54,781 nucleotides of DNA from Pseudofrankia coriaricola (GCF_001854805.1 NZ_MBLO01000035.1:1-54781); one strand, 5' to 3'; positions 9,548 to 18,727 are shown, counted from the stretch's first letter. Notes: generated by a model from the letters alone, not told the origin. Numbers and translations: made by a program.

Positions 9548-10467
9548 CTACAACGGCGCCTGGAACCCGCTGATCAGCCCCTGCATCTGGGCTATCAACC
9601 CCGTCCACAGGCCGCTGACCTGCAGCACACCGACGGCGACGAGCATGATCCCGCCGACGCGCATGATGGCAGCCGAATGACGCCGGACCGCCGCGAACAC
9701 CCGCACGGCCCGGTCGAACGCCACCCCGGCGGCGACAAAAGGCAGTCCGAGGCCCAGGCTGTAGGCGAACGACAGCAACGCTCCCCGCCCGGCGGTGCCG
9801 GTGTTGAAGGACAGGGTGAGCACCGCGGCCAGGGTCGGGCCGATGCACGGAGTCCAGCCGATGCCGAATAACACCCCCAGCAGGGGCGCGCCGGCCAACC
9901 CCGCCGCCGGCCGATAGCGGACCCGAACTGTGCGGCCCGCCAGCGGCAGCCATTCCAGCGGCCCGGCGAACATCAGTCCAAGCAGGATCGTCAGGCCGCC
10001 CAGCACCTGGCTGATCACCTGCTGGTGGATCACAAGGAGTCGGCCCGCGCCGCCGAACGCGGCGCCGTAGCTGACGAAGACGGCCGAGAACCCCAGGACG
10101 AACAGCACACTCCCGGCCAGCATGCGGCTGCGATACCACGACCGCCCCGACGAGGTCACGACCGCCGCTGACGCGGCCTCCACCGGCACGGCGGCGACGG
10201 CTAGACCGCCTCTGGTGGACCCGTTCGCGGCGGCGGTGACCTGCCCACCGCCGCGGGTGGACTGGCCGGGACAGTCTCAGCCTGATGGGGCTGGCGGGCC
10301 TCGGCGCCACTCACCCCGGTCACATACGACAGGTAGCCAGGGACCAGGGGCAGGCAGCACGGCGACGCGAACGAGACCACCCCCGCCGCGACCGCGATCG
10401 GAAGCGCGAGCAACAAGGATCCCGAGGTCACCACCGACCCCACGCCGCTACCTGCCGCTAGCAGCAT
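9548..10467 (-). pseudogene. ccdA: CcdA-type cytochrome c biogenesis/thiol-disulfide membrane protein, frameshifted
   Basis: The N-terminal part (10467-10201) carries the first helix with the CcdA cysteine pair (VSFASPCCLPLVPGYLSYVTG) and ends in a Pro-rich linker at TAG. The other helices (10189-9548: [29 protein letters not shown]) continue in another frame, open back through the same linker. A one- or two-base indel in the low-complexity linker at about 10200-10290 therefore breaks the gene. CcdA moves electrons from cytoplasmic thioredoxin to extracytoplasmic thiol proteins. It is divergent from a broken ResA/TlpA-like gene, its usual partner. A sequencing error is possible here. Confidence 0.75.
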
Positions 10468-10544
10468 TCGTTCACCTTGCCCTCCCGTCGCGGCGCACGT
10501 TCCCCTCCCACGACCGTCTTCGACGGGCCGTAGGAAGACAGGAA

Positions 10545-10559
10545 ACTATCGCGCATAGT
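10545..10559. promoter_or_regulatory. BlaI/CopY-type operator, site 2
   Basis: ACTAT-CGCGC-ATAGT, perfect arms, in the divergent promoter region between ccdA (start 10467) and the ResA-like gene (start about 10567). Confidence 0.75.
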
Positions 10560-10566
10560 AGACCCG

Positions 10567-11100
10567 CGTATCGCCGGATCGTCCCCGTGGTCACCGCGCT
10601 CGCGCTGTGCGGCTCGCCGGGTGCGCGAACCGCTCCGTCCGGGTCTCGGGCGCGGTGGACTTCGTTCCCCGGGCACGGAGCAGCGCCGGTCTGCTGGCGC
10701 CGCCGAGTCGTCCCCTGGCACCACCGTTGTCCGGCCCGGCGGTGTAGGACGGCTGAGTCGACCTCGCGGCGCTGCGCGGTCAGATTGTGGTCATCAACGT
10801 TTGGGCGTCCTGGTGCGCGCCGTGCCGTGCCGAGACCCGGGGCTGGTCGCCGTCTACAACACAGACCCACCTACGGGGTGGCCTTCCTCGGCATCGACAT
10901 CCGCGACTCGCAGGCCACGGCGACGGCGTTCATCGGCGATCACCACGTGCCGTATCCCAGCGTGTACGACTCGACCGCCGCCTGTCTGGCGGGCTTTCGG
11001 GCCTTGCCGCCCGCCATCGCCCCCAGCGCGCTGATCGTGGACCGTCGGGGCCACATCGCCGCACCGGTTCATCAATGCCGTCACTCCTGGCGATCTGTAG
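10567..11100 (+). pseudogene. ResA/TlpA-like thioredoxin lipoprotein, multiply frameshifted
   Basis: Pieces in three frames assemble into a TlpA-like protein: a hydrophobic signal (VVTALALCG), a lipobox-like LAGCAN, the thioredoxin active site WASWCAPCRAE near 10803, a middle part (FLGIDIRDSQATATAFIGDHHVPYPSVYD) and the end (RFINAVTPGDL, TAG 11098-11100). At least three frame changes are needed. The product would reduce or oxidise extracytoplasmic thiols with CcdA. The coding signal is still readable, so inactivation is recent or the sequence has errors. Confidence 0.65.
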
Positions 11101-11206
11101 CCACGTCCTGACGTGGCCGCTTGCGGAGCCGACGACTGACCCGATGGCCACAGAGGCCGGGCCGAGCGTGCAGGTAGGTGCTCGGCCTTCCGCCGCGACC
11201 GCAAGA

Positions 11207-11221
11207 ACGATGATCGATCGT
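11207..11221. promoter_or_regulatory. BlaI/CopY-type operator, site 3
   Basis: ACGAT-GATCG-ATCGT, with the same arms as site 1. It precedes only a short frame at 11210-11371, so its target is unclear. It is 143 bp upstream of site 4 and could assist repression of the NlpC/P60 gene. Confidence 0.5.
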
Positions 11222-11371
11222 AGGAGTGCTTCCGCTCGCTTCCCTAGCCCGCGTGCCGGGCTGGGCGACTATCGACGCTTCCACAAGGAAAACTACGCCA
11301 AGTACCTATCTGCGGGGAACGGCCGGTTTGAGGTGACCCGCCCCTATCTACTACGGATCCTAGTGGTCTAG
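11210..11371 (+). other. Short ORF with a sigma-factor-like N-terminal string
   Basis: 53 residues from an ATG inside operator site 3 to TAG 11369-11371. The stretch GDYRRFHKENYAKYL resembles the first helix of ECF sigma factor region 2, but the following residues do not. It may be the remnant of a sigma gene truncated when the NlpC/P60 promoter was joined here. Weakly supported. Confidence 0.2.
11350..11364. promoter_or_regulatory. BlaI/CopY-type operator, site 4
   Basis: ACTAC-GGATC-CTAGT, with one mismatch in the innermost arm pair. It lies about 205 bp upstream of the start codon of the NlpC/P60 gene at 11570, similar to the spacing of site 5 upstream of the homologue at 18499. Confidence 0.6.
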
Positions 11372-11569
11372 GGTGACGTGGTCAGCAGCGCCGGGCCGCG
11401 CCAGTCCTGCCTCGAGTCCGGCATCTCGGACATCGCGGCCGGGCGGGAGCGGGAGGCGAGCCCGCGCGGATCCGCCGGTGCTCGCCGTCCTCGAACTCCT
11501 AGAAACGAGACGGGACCGGACCGGGGACCGGCGCGCCGCCTCGATGGCGGACCTAAGGAAGGACGTGCG

Positions 11570-12619
11570 TTGCCTGCTCCCTACAGTGACCGTTCGTCCG
11601 CGGGCGAGGCCTGGCCCCAGCATGGTCATCGCCCCCGGCGGCCACCGGCCGAGGCGGTCCGACGTCCCGCGGGCTGGGCACTTCGCCTGACGCGGCGGCA
11701 GAACCGGGTAGCCGCGATCGCGGCCCTGACAACCAGCGGCCTTGCGGTCTCGACTGCCAGCTTTGCCGCGACGGTCACGACCACCGGTAGCGACGCCGGT
11801 CCGGTCGGCAGCGCCCCGGTCACCCAGGCGGCGATGTTCGGCGCCAGCGCCGGCGCCGATGTCGCACCGGCCGCCGAGCGTGCTCCCGGCTCGCTCGCGG
11901 CGGCGCTCGCCAACCCGATCCCCGACTTCACCACCACGACGATCGAGGCCGAGAAGTCCTCCATCGCCCCGAACGCGGAGGCTCGGTTCACGATCCACGT
12001 CCGCGACGCGACGACGGAAGCGCCGGTCGCGGGCGAGGAGGTGAACGTCGTCGTCGTCGCCGGAACACGCTGGTCCAGGAGTGCGACGCTGCGGACCGAC
12101 GACGAGGGGATGGCGCGGATCAGCGCGCGGCTGCTGTCGACCACCACGGTCACGGCGGTCTTCGACGGCGGGGCCACGCTGCGCCCGTCGGTGGCCGCCG
12201 CCGCCACGGTCACCGTCACCAGCCCCACCGCGAACCGCCCCACCGGGGTGGCCGCCATCCCGGGCAGCACGATCGGGGCCAAGGCGGTCTACCTGGCGTC
12301 CCTGCTGAAGGGGAAGCCGTATGTGTGGGGTGCGACGGGCCCGTACGCGTTCGACTGCTCCGGGTTCTCCCAGTACGTCTACAAGCAGCTCGGCCGCTAC
12401 CTGCCCCGGACCGCGCAGCAGCAGTTCGAGGCGACGCTGCGGGTGCCGCAGTCGGCCAAGCAGCCCGGAGATCTGCTGTTCTTCGGCACTCCCGACAACA
12501 TCACTCACATGGCCATCTACGCAGGCAACGGCTATATGTGGGCGGCACCGCAGACCGGTGACGTCGTGAAGCTGGAGCCGATCTACACGTCTACGTACTG
12601 GGTCGGCCGCGTGCTGTAG
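11570..12619 (+). CDS. Secreted NlpC/P60 endopeptidase with N-terminal Ig-like domain
   Basis: TTG 11570 is chosen because AAGGAAGGA lies six bases upstream; the product has 349 residues. A basic N-terminus and helix (RVAAIAALTTSGLAVSTASFAA) form a signal sequence near residues 40-65. An Ig/MG2-like beta domain follows at about 120-215 (IEAEKSSIAPNAEARFTIHV). The NlpC/P60 domain occupies 235-349, with FDCSGF, the THMAIYAGNG histidine motif and GDVV. It should cut peptidoglycan peptides outside the membrane. Control: operator site 4 in a roughly 200-nt leader; no c-di-AMP riboswitch is recognisable here, unlike the homologue at 18499. Confidence 0.92.
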   Translation: MPAPYSDRSSAGEAWPQHGHRPRRPPAEAVRRPAGWALRLTRRQNRVAAIAALTTSGLAVSTASFAATVTTTGSDAGPVGSAPVTQAAMFGASAGADVAPAAERAPGSLAAALANPIPDFTTTTIEAEKSSIAPNAEARFTIHVRDATTEAPVAGEEVNVVVVAGTRWSRSATLRTDDEGMARISARLLSTTTVTAVFDGGATLRPSVAAAATVTVTSPTANRPTGVAAIPGSTIGAKAVYLASLLKGKPYVWGATGPYAFDCSGFSQYVYKQLGRYLPRTAQQQFEATLRVPQSAKQPGDLLFFGTPDNITHMAIYAGNGYMWAAPQTGDVVKLEPIYTSTYWVGRVL

Positions 12620-12713
12620 ATCTCTGTGACCGACATCCCGGACGAGAACAGCACATCGCTGTTGCGCACGTGACGCGTCAGTGGCCGCCGTGTGGATCTG
12701 GAAGGATGAGGCG

Positions 12714-13226
12714 GTGACCAGCCCAGCTCGTCGCACGGCCAGTCTCCTGGCTGTCCCCCGTGTCGGGGTACGCAGCCTGGTGCTGGTCGGCGCGGTGCTG
12801 CTGGGGATCCTGCTGATGCACGGCGGGCTGGGCACTCACCTCGGCGCTGGCATCATGATGGAGTCCCGGGCCGGCATGGCGCCGGCCAGCGGCGAGGTGG
12901 GCATGGCCCCGCCCGCGCCGGCGCTGTTGGTCTCGATGGCACCGGATCCCGCCCCGACCCAGCATGCTGACCACGATGTGGGCCTGGCCGGCGCGGCCAT
13001 GACGCTGACAGCCATTCCCGGCCATGACGGTCATACGGGTGAGCTGTGCCTGGCGGTGCTGCGCTCCGTGGTGCTGTTCGCCGGTCTGCTGCTGGTGTTG
13101 CTGTTCGTCGGTGTACGCGGCGGTGAGGCGCAGCCGGGACCGCTCGCGGCCGGTCGGGGCCGGCTCCGATACCTCTCACGGCCGACTGGGCCGTTACTGT
13201 CCGCCCTGTGTGTGCTTCGTCTGTAA
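12714..13226 (+). CDS. Small membrane protein, DUF6153-like
   Basis: GTG 12714 is preceded by GGAAGG with eight bases spacing; 170 residues. Helix one at about 20-40 (SLVLVGAVLLGILLMHGGLG), a Met/His/Gly-rich outer loop (HLGAGIMMESRAGM, HADHDVG, PGHDGHTGE), helix two near 112-135, ending CVLRL. It is followed by a DUF305 gene, a neighbour pair common in actinobacterial copper islands. The Met/His loop suggests Cu binding, which is inference. Confidence 0.7.
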   Translation: MTSPARRTASLLAVPRVGVRSLVLVGAVLLGILLMHGGLGTHLGAGIMMESRAGMAPASGEVGMAPPAPALLVSMAPDPAPTQHADHDVGLAGAAMTLTAIPGHDGHTGELCLAVLRSVVLFAGLLLVLLFVGVRGGEAQPGPLAAGRGRLRYLSRPTGPLLSALCVLRL

Positions 13227-13274
13227 ATCGACGCCCACGCTCGCGCTGAAGGCCATCCGTGGCGTGCCGCGGCC

Positions 13275-13297
13275 CGCGATCCACATCGTGGGTCGCG
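13275..13297. other. Stem-loop between DUF6153-like and DUF305 genes
   Basis: CGCGATCCAC-ATC-GTGGGTCGCG, ten paired positions with one G-T mismatch and a 3-nt loop. It may be a terminator of the upstream gene or a processing hairpin. The 249-bp gap otherwise shows no gene. Confidence 0.4.
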
Positions 13298-13475
13298 TAG
13301 CAGGCTTGGCTGCCTGCCCGTCACATGGCGTTCGTGCCTGTGCCTGTCACACGGCGCGCGCCGCGCGTCCGGCGGATGACGTCGGGCGGCGGACCCCTGT
13401 CTGGCATGGATGCGCGGGCGATGACGCGTCCCCGTCCGAGAACGGACATCCAGACGACCTCCTGCGAGGGATTTC

Positions 13476-14117
13476 ATGAAGCGACTCGTCATGCTGCTCG
13501 GTGCCGTGCTGGCCGTCGTCGTGCTCGCCGCGTGCGGCGGCACCTCGACCGGTGCCGGCGCCAGCTCCGGCGGTTCCATGAGCTCGATGGGCATGACCGC
13601 CAGTGAAGATCACAACGCCGCGGACGTTGCGTTCGCACAGGGCATGATTCCGCATCACCAGCAGGCCATCGAGATGGCGGACCTCGCCCCCACCCGGGCG
13701 TCCTCGCCTGACGTGAAGGCACTGGCCCAGAAGATCCGCGAGGCCCAGGCCCCGGAGATCACGACGATGACCGGCTGGCTGACCAGCTGGGGTGAGCCAA
13801 CGGCTGCGCCCAGCGCCAGCGGCGGGATGGATATGGATCACGGCGACATGTCGTCGATGCCGATGGCCACGCCCAGTGCCTCGACGGGCGGGATGATGAG
13901 CGACGAGGACATGTCGATGCTGGAGAACGCCTCCGGCCGCGACTTTGACCGGATGTTCCTCACCATGATGATCCAACACCACCGGGGCGCGATCGCCATG
14001 GCGACCACCGAGCAGCGCGACGGCCGCTACGGCCCGGCCCAGCAGCTGGCCGGGGCGATCGTGACCAACCAGACCGCCGAGATCACCACCATGCAGACGC
14101 TTCTCCAGAAGATCTGA
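13476..14117 (+). CDS. DUF305 lipoprotein
   Basis: 213 residues, ATG start. The signal ends in the lipobox VLAAC at about residue 20, so the protein is lipid-anchored outside the membrane. Two DUF305 repeats each carry a HH motif (GMIPHHQQAIEMA near 55, MMIQHHRGAIAMA near 165), separated by a Met/His/Asp-rich linker (GGMDMDHGDMSSMPM). DUF305 is a ferritin-like four-helix family common in copper and silver clusters. Metal binding or sequestration is likely but not proven. Confidence 0.92.
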   Translation: MKRLVMLLGAVLAVVVLAACGGTSTGAGASSGGSMSSMGMTASEDHNAADVAFAQGMIPHHQQAIEMADLAPTRASSPDVKALAQKIREAQAPEITTMTGWLTSWGEPTAAPSASGGMDMDHGDMSSMPMATPSASTGGMMSDEDMSMLENASGRDFDRMFLTMMIQHHRGAIAMATTEQRDGRYGPAQQLAGAIVTNQTAEITTMQTLLQKI

Positions 14118-14128
14118 CGACTGGTCTG

Positions 14129-14163
14129 GGTGGTGGGCTCCGCCGACCGGATCCCACCACCCA
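14129..14163. terminator. Bidirectional terminator between convergent genes
   Basis: Perfect 10-bp arms GGGTGGTGGG (14129-14138) and CCCACCACCC (14154-14163), 12 nt after the DUF305 stop and facing the minus-strand ATPase gene end. Confidence 0.7.
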
Positions 14164-14282
14164 GGCGCGACCGGCGCGGCATGATTCCCATTGCCACCGT
14201 CTGCGGTATCGACAGCGCGATTCACCGGCGAAAAGAACCGAAAACGTATCTCACCGACCGGTGGGCATCGCTGTCGAAGGAC

Positions 14283-16029
14283 CTACCTCGCCGGGAGAAC
14301 CGGTGGGCCTTCGGCTGTGACGGTGGAGACCGCTGTCGCCGGCCCAGGCACGGCGACCGTGCGGGGTAGTCGCAGACGCTTGAGAAGGACGGCGTTGACG
14401 GCGACGAGGAAGCTGGAGCCGGACATGGCCAGGGCGGCGATCTCCGGCCGTAGGGTGAGCCCGGTGGCAGGCTCGAAGACGCCGGCGGCGATCGGCAGGG
14501 CGATGGCGTTGTAGCCGACAGCCCAGCCGAGGTTCTGGCGCATCTTGCGCAGCGTGCCGCGGCCGATGAGCAGCGCGGCCGGCACGTCGAGTGGATCAGA
14601 GCGCATCAGGACCACATCGGCGGTCTCGATCGCCACGTCGGTGCCGGCGCCGATCGCGATGCCCAGGTCGGCGCCCGCCAGTGCCGGGGCGTCGTTGACG
14701 CCGTCGCCGACCATCGCCACCCGCCGTCCGGCCTGACGCAGCTCGGCGACCTTGGCGGCCTTGTCACCGGGGAGCACCTCGGCGATAACGGTGTCGATGC
14801 CGAGCTGTTCGGCGATCCGCCGCGCCGTCGCCGGTGAGCATGACAACCTGGACGCCGGCGTCCTGCAGCGCGCGCACCGCCTGGGCCGCGGTCGGCCGGG
14901 GCGCGTCCGCGAGCGCCACAACGCCGGCTGCCCTCCCGTCCACCGCGACCAGCACCGCGGTCCGGCCACCCGCGGCGAGCCTGTCCCGGCGTTCGCCCAG
15001 CTCGCCAGCCTCGACGCCCTCCCGCGCCATCAGCCGCAGGTTCCCGACCGCGACCCGGTGACCGTCCACCGTGGCGACGGCGCCGTGCCCGGGCACGTTG
15101 ACGAATCCGCTTGCTGGCGCGGATGGCAGGCCGCGGGCATCGGCATGCCGGACGACCGCGGCGGCGAGGGGGTGCTCGGACTCGCGCTCCACCGCCGCAG
15201 CGAGCCGCAGCAGGTCATCCTCGGCGACGCCGGCCGCGGCGACGACGTCGGTGACCTCGGGCTCTCCCTTGGTCAAGGTGCCGGTCTTGTCCAGAACCAC
15301 AGTGTCGATGCGGGCCGCGGACTCGACCGCGGTGGCGTTCTTGAACAGGATGCCGCGCCGCGCCCCGAGACCGGTACCCACCATGATCACGGTCGGGGTC
15401 GCGAGCCCGAGCGCGTCCGGGCAGGTGATGACCACGACCGTGATCGCGAACAGAATCGCCTCGCGGGCCGGTCGACCGGTCGCGAACAGCCAGACCAGCA
15501 ACGTGCCAAGCCCGCCGAGCAGAGCGACCAGCACCAGCCAGAACGCGGCGCGGTCGGCCAGCCGCTGCCCGGGGGCCTTACTGTTCTGCGCCTCCTGGAC
15601 GAGCGCGACGATCTGCGCCAGCGCCGTGTCGGCGCCCACCTTGGTCGCGCGGACCCGCAGCGTGCCGTTGGTGTTGACGGTCGCCCCGATGACCTCCGAG
15701 CCGGGCGCCTTGTGCACGGGCAGGCTCTCGCCGGTCACCATCGACTCGTCGACGTCCGACTCGCCGGCCTCCACCACCCCGTCGACGGCGATCTTGGCAC
15801 CGGGGCGGACCAGCAGCAGGTCCCCGACGACGACCTCGGCGGTGGGCACCGCGACCGGCTCGCCGTCACGTACGACGAGCGCCTGCTCGGGCGCGAGCTC
15901 GAGCAAGGCTCGAATCGCGTCGTTCGCGCCGCCGCGGGCGCGCATCTCGAACCAGTGGCCGAGCAGCACGAACGCGGCGAGCAGGGCCGCGGCCTCGTAG
16001 AAGACCTCGCCGCCGCCCGTCAGCGTCAC
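14283..16029 (-). pseudogene. Heavy-metal P-type ATPase with CPD motif, truncated and frameshifted
   Basis: 16029-14764 gives TGES (MVTGESLPV), the membrane motif [24 protein letters not shown] and MLTGDG. The frame then breaks near 14830, and the rest ([46 protein letters not shown]) continues in another frame to 14283. The break fits loss of a few bases around a GGCGAC repeat in the expected TGDNATARR. A TAG lies nine bases before the GTG at 16029, and the first three helices are missing. The third intramembrane residue is Asp rather than Cys or His, so the substrate class (Cu, Ag or other) is unclear. Confidence 0.78.
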
Positions 16030-16030
16030 G

Positions 16031-16441
16031 ACCGGCCCCTACGCCCGGGTCCGACATCCCCAGTACGACGGTCTCCTTCTCGTCATGGTCGGCTTCCTGC
16101 TGCAGTGGCCGACCATCCCCACACTGGTCATGTTCCCGATCCTGGTCGCCGTCTACGTTCGGCTGGCCCGTAGCGAGGAAGGGGAGGTGGCCGCGCGGTT
16201 CGGCGAACGCTGGGCGGCCTATGCCGCGTCTACTCCGGGGTTCCTGCCACGGCGCCGTCACGGCGACACGGGCACCGGCGGCGCCGAGGGCACCGGCCCT
16301 GACGCCGATGGTCGCGCGAGCGCCGGCCGGATCTTCACCAGGACTGACGTCACGGATGCCGACGCCGCCGCAGGCCGGCGCGATGACGGCGCGTCCGCGG
16401 CGCGGGCACCCGCCCGTGGCGACCACGCCTCCCGCCGGTAG
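16031..16441 (+). pseudogene. Isoprenylcysteine carboxyl methyltransferase-like membrane protein, C-terminal fragment
   Basis: The frame reads [19 protein letters not shown] directly after the truncated ATPase end, then a helix and FGERWAAYAASTPGFLPRR. This is the SAM-binding C-terminus of the ICMT/PEMT-like family often found beside bacterial copper ATPases. The N-terminal half is absent; the first start codon is ATG 16085. As at 1010, two divergent genes have both lost their 5' ends at one junction. The last 45 residues are low complexity. Confidence 0.65.
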
Positions 16442-16654
16442 AAGCGGGTACCGCCCGTTCTAAGTAGCGCGAGGACGCACCTGTCATTGACAGCACCACT
16501 CGGCGGCTCCGGCCAGGCTGTGCCGCGGTCCACTCCGCGACCTGCACCGCCGCCTCCTCTTCCTGGTCGGCAAGCAGGCTGATTGGTGGCCTGGTGTCCG
16601 GACGCAGCGCGGCTCAGGCTGGGAAATAAGAACGACGCGGCGGGAGGGGTGTGA

Positions 16655-17356
16655 ATGGTGAGAAACGATCTGTCGGCCCTGCAGCATCCCCGGTTCGCCC
16701 GGTCCTACCCACGGATGAGTGCCGAGTCCGACCGGCGTGGCTCGGCCGCCCACCGGGCCCGTCTGCTCGCCGGACTCGCAGGCCGGGTGCTGGAGCTCGG
16801 GGCCGGCCACGGGCCGAACTTCGCCCACTACCCGCCGGAGGTGCGCGAGGTGGTGGCGGTCGAGCCCGAAGACCGGCTGCGCGGACTCGCCAGCCAGGCC
16901 GCGGTGGACGCGCCCGTGCCGGTGCGCGTGATCGCCGGCCAGGCGGATGCGCTTCCTGGGTGCGACGGAGAGTTCGACGCCGTGGTGGTCTCGCTGGTGC
17001 TCTGCTCGGTTCCCGACCCGGCCAGTGCGCTGGCCGAGGTCCGCCGGGTGCTTCGGCCGGGTGGGCAGCTGCGGTTCTACGAACACGTGCGGTCCGAGCA
17101 TCGACTGGGAGGGCTGGCCGAAGATCTCATCACGCCGCTGTGGGCGAAGGGCGGCGGTGGCTGCCACCCGAACCGCCGGACGGCCGAGGCCATCCGCGCC
17201 GCCGGCTTCGTCGTCGAGGAGATCGACCGGTTCGCCTTCCGGCCCTTGCGGTTCCTTCCGCCAACCGCCCACATCCTCGGCCGCGCCCAGCGGCCACTCG
17301 TCGACGACGCGGCCGCAGGTCACCAAGCGCAGGAGGCCGGGCACGAGGCCGGATGA
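16655..17356 (+). CDS. Class I SAM-dependent methyltransferase
   Basis: 233 residues; ATG after GGGAGGGG. Motif I is VLELGAGHGPNF near residue 45, followed by VVAVEPEDRL, DAVVVSLVLCSVPD and the post-motif VLRPGGQLRFYEHV. It resembles the UbiE/METTL7-like branch that methylates small molecules or thiols. It is monocistronic and convergent with the NlpC/P60 gene. The substrate cannot be told from sequence; a role in metal or thiol detoxification is only suggested by context. Confidence 0.88.
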   Translation: MVRNDLSALQHPRFARSYPRMSAESDRRGSAAHRARLLAGLAGRVLELGAGHGPNFAHYPPEVREVVAVEPEDRLRGLASQAAVDAPVPVRVIAGQADALPGCDGEFDAVVVSLVLCSVPDPASALAEVRRVLRPGGQLRFYEHVRSEHRLGGLAEDLITPLWAKGGGGCHPNRRTAEAIRAAGFVVEEIDRFAFRPLRFLPPTAHILGRAQRPLVDDAAAGHQAQEAGHEAG

Positions 17357-17407
17357 CCGCATCGTAGGGACCGATCACCGACGGGTCCTCGCTCGGATGC
17401 CGCCGCG

Positions 17408-17448
17408 GGTGCCCGCGGGCCGGACGGTGGACCGGCCGCGGGCACCCG
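17408..17448. terminator. Strong bidirectional hairpin terminator
   Basis: Arms GGGTGCCCGCGGGCCGG and CCGGCCGCGGGCACCC pair with a single bulge around an 8-nt loop, between the convergent methyltransferase (stop 17356) and NlpC/P60 gene (stop 17456). Confidence 0.75.
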
Positions 17449-17455
17449 TCTGGGG

Positions 17456-18499
17456 CTACCGCACCCGGCCGACGTAGTAGGACGAGGTCCAGATGGTCTC
17501 GAGTTTGACCACGTCGCCGCTCTTCGGGGCGACCCAGATCTTTCCGTCGCCCGCGTAGATGCCCTCGTGGTAGATCGACCCCGGCTCGCCGAAGAAGATC
17601 AGATCCCCTGGCTGTTCGGAGCCACGTGAAATCCGAGTCGTCGCCGCGAACTGCTGATCGGTTGTACGGGGCAGCGTGATGCCGAGCTGCTTGTAGACGT
17701 ACTGGATCAACCCCGAGCAGTCGAAGTTGTACGGGCCCTCCGCTCCGTACACATACGGCTTGCCGGCCTGTAGTGATGCCAGGTACACCGCCTTCTCCCC
17801 GATCGTCGTCGCGCCGGTGGGCGCGTCGGCGACGGTCTCGCCCGCGGGCCCGCGGGCGGCGACCGGGGCGGCGGTCGCGGGCGGCGCCGGGCGGACCCGG
17901 ACGACCGCGGCATCGGAGGTCGCCGCGTCCAGCTCCGGGCCGCCCGCGAACGTCGCCCTGATCTGGGTGGTCGTCAGGACCCGCGCCGTGTAGCTGGCGT
18001 AGCCGCCCGCGTCCGTGCGCAGTGCTTTGAACGTCGTCCAGCCGTTCGGGAACAGCGCCTGGACGAGGATGTCCTGGTCCGCGAGGGCGCCGCCGCTCCG
18101 GGTGGTGAACCGGAAGCCGACCTCGACCGGCTCGTCGGCGTTCACCGTGACGTCCGGGACGGCCGGCGTCAGCGAGACCGCCGTGCGCACATGGAAAGAG
18201 ACCGGCAGAGCCGACCCGGAGGTGGAGGCCGCGGAGGGAGTCGTCGCGGTGCCCAAGGCCGCGCCCAGGGAGTTCGCGGCGATCCGGTGCGCTCCGGTGT
18301 CCGTGTCCGTCGCGCCGGGGCCGAGGGAGCCAGCCAGCGCTACCCCGGACACGGCCACGGTGCCCGTGGTGATCACCGCGGCGGTGGCGCGGCTCGAGGT
18401 CCGAGCCAGCAGCGTCCCCGAGCGGGCGCGCGCGCGGTGACGACCGCGCCGGGCCGTGGGGGGACTTGGTTCGGACGTTTGTGGTTCGCGTGCCTGCAC
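17456..18499 (-). CDS. Secreted NlpC/P60 endopeptidase under c-di-AMP riboswitch control
   Basis: GTG 18499 is preceded by GGGGAAGG with six bases spacing; 347 residues. Signal helix near 45-65 (AAVITTGTVAVSGVALAGSLG), an Ig-like domain near 100-200, then NlpC/P60 at 235-347 with FDCSGL, the histidine motif YHEGIYAGDG and GDVV. Its domain order equals that of 11570-12619, but it is diverged. The leader contains a ydaO-type riboswitch ending just before the ribosome site and a BlaI-type dyad upstream. In actinobacteria such hydrolases (Rpf, NlpC/P60) are classic c-di-AMP riboswitch targets. Position +12 after the histidine is Val. Confidence 0.93.
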   Translation of the reverse strand: MQAREPQTSEPSPPTARRGRHRARARSGTLLARTSSRATAAVITTGTVAVSGVALAGSLGPGATDTDTGAHRIAANSLGAALGTATTPSAASTSGSALPVSFHVRTAVSLTPAVPDVTVNADEPVEVGFRFTTRSGGALADQDILVQALFPNGWTTFKALRTDAGGYASYTARVLTTTQIRATFAGGPELDAATSDAAVVRVRPAPPATAAPVAARGPAGETVADAPTGATTIGEKAVYLASLQAGKPYVYGAEGPYNFDCSGLIQYVYKQLGITLPRTTDQQFAATTRISRGSEQPGDLIFFGEPGSIYHEGIYAGDGKIWVAPKSGDVVKLETIWTSSYYVGRVR

Positions 18500-18511
18500 G
18501 TGAAACCTTCC

Positions 18512-18695
18512 CCAGACGCCTGCGAGGTGAGCTGTCGGGTTCGGGCTGGGAGCCCGGCCGGCCGTGTCCATCACGCCCGGCTTCACCCCAAGGGCACCGC
18601 TGGAGGGATGCGGCGCCCGGTGGAACGTGGTTCCCCCGCTCCTGCCCCGGCTGCGTCGGAGGGGATCGCCGGACCGGGGGCAGGACTCGGCGTTC
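18512..18695 (-). promoter_or_regulatory. ydaO/yuaA-type c-di-AMP riboswitch
   Basis: Read on the minus strand, the leader has the conserved blocks in order: GCCGGGGCAG, GCGGGGGAACCA, a variable hairpin, CTTGGGGTGAAGCC, a GGCCGG hairpin, then AGCCCGAACCCGACAGCTCA and CCTCGCAGGCGT. The order and wording match the ydaO consensus. It ends seven bases before the GGGGAAGG ribosome site of the NlpC/P60 gene. Known examples lower expression when c-di-AMP is high. Confidence 0.95.
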
Positions 18696-18727
18696 GGTCC
18701 GACGGCGATAGCGGGCACAGCCTAACA

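Noticed and set aside
11373-11569. Possible second c-di-AMP riboswitch in the leader of the NlpC/P60 gene at 11570
   Set aside because: The GGGGAACCA, GGGTGAA and CCCGAACCCGACAG blocks present in the 18.5-kb leader are absent.
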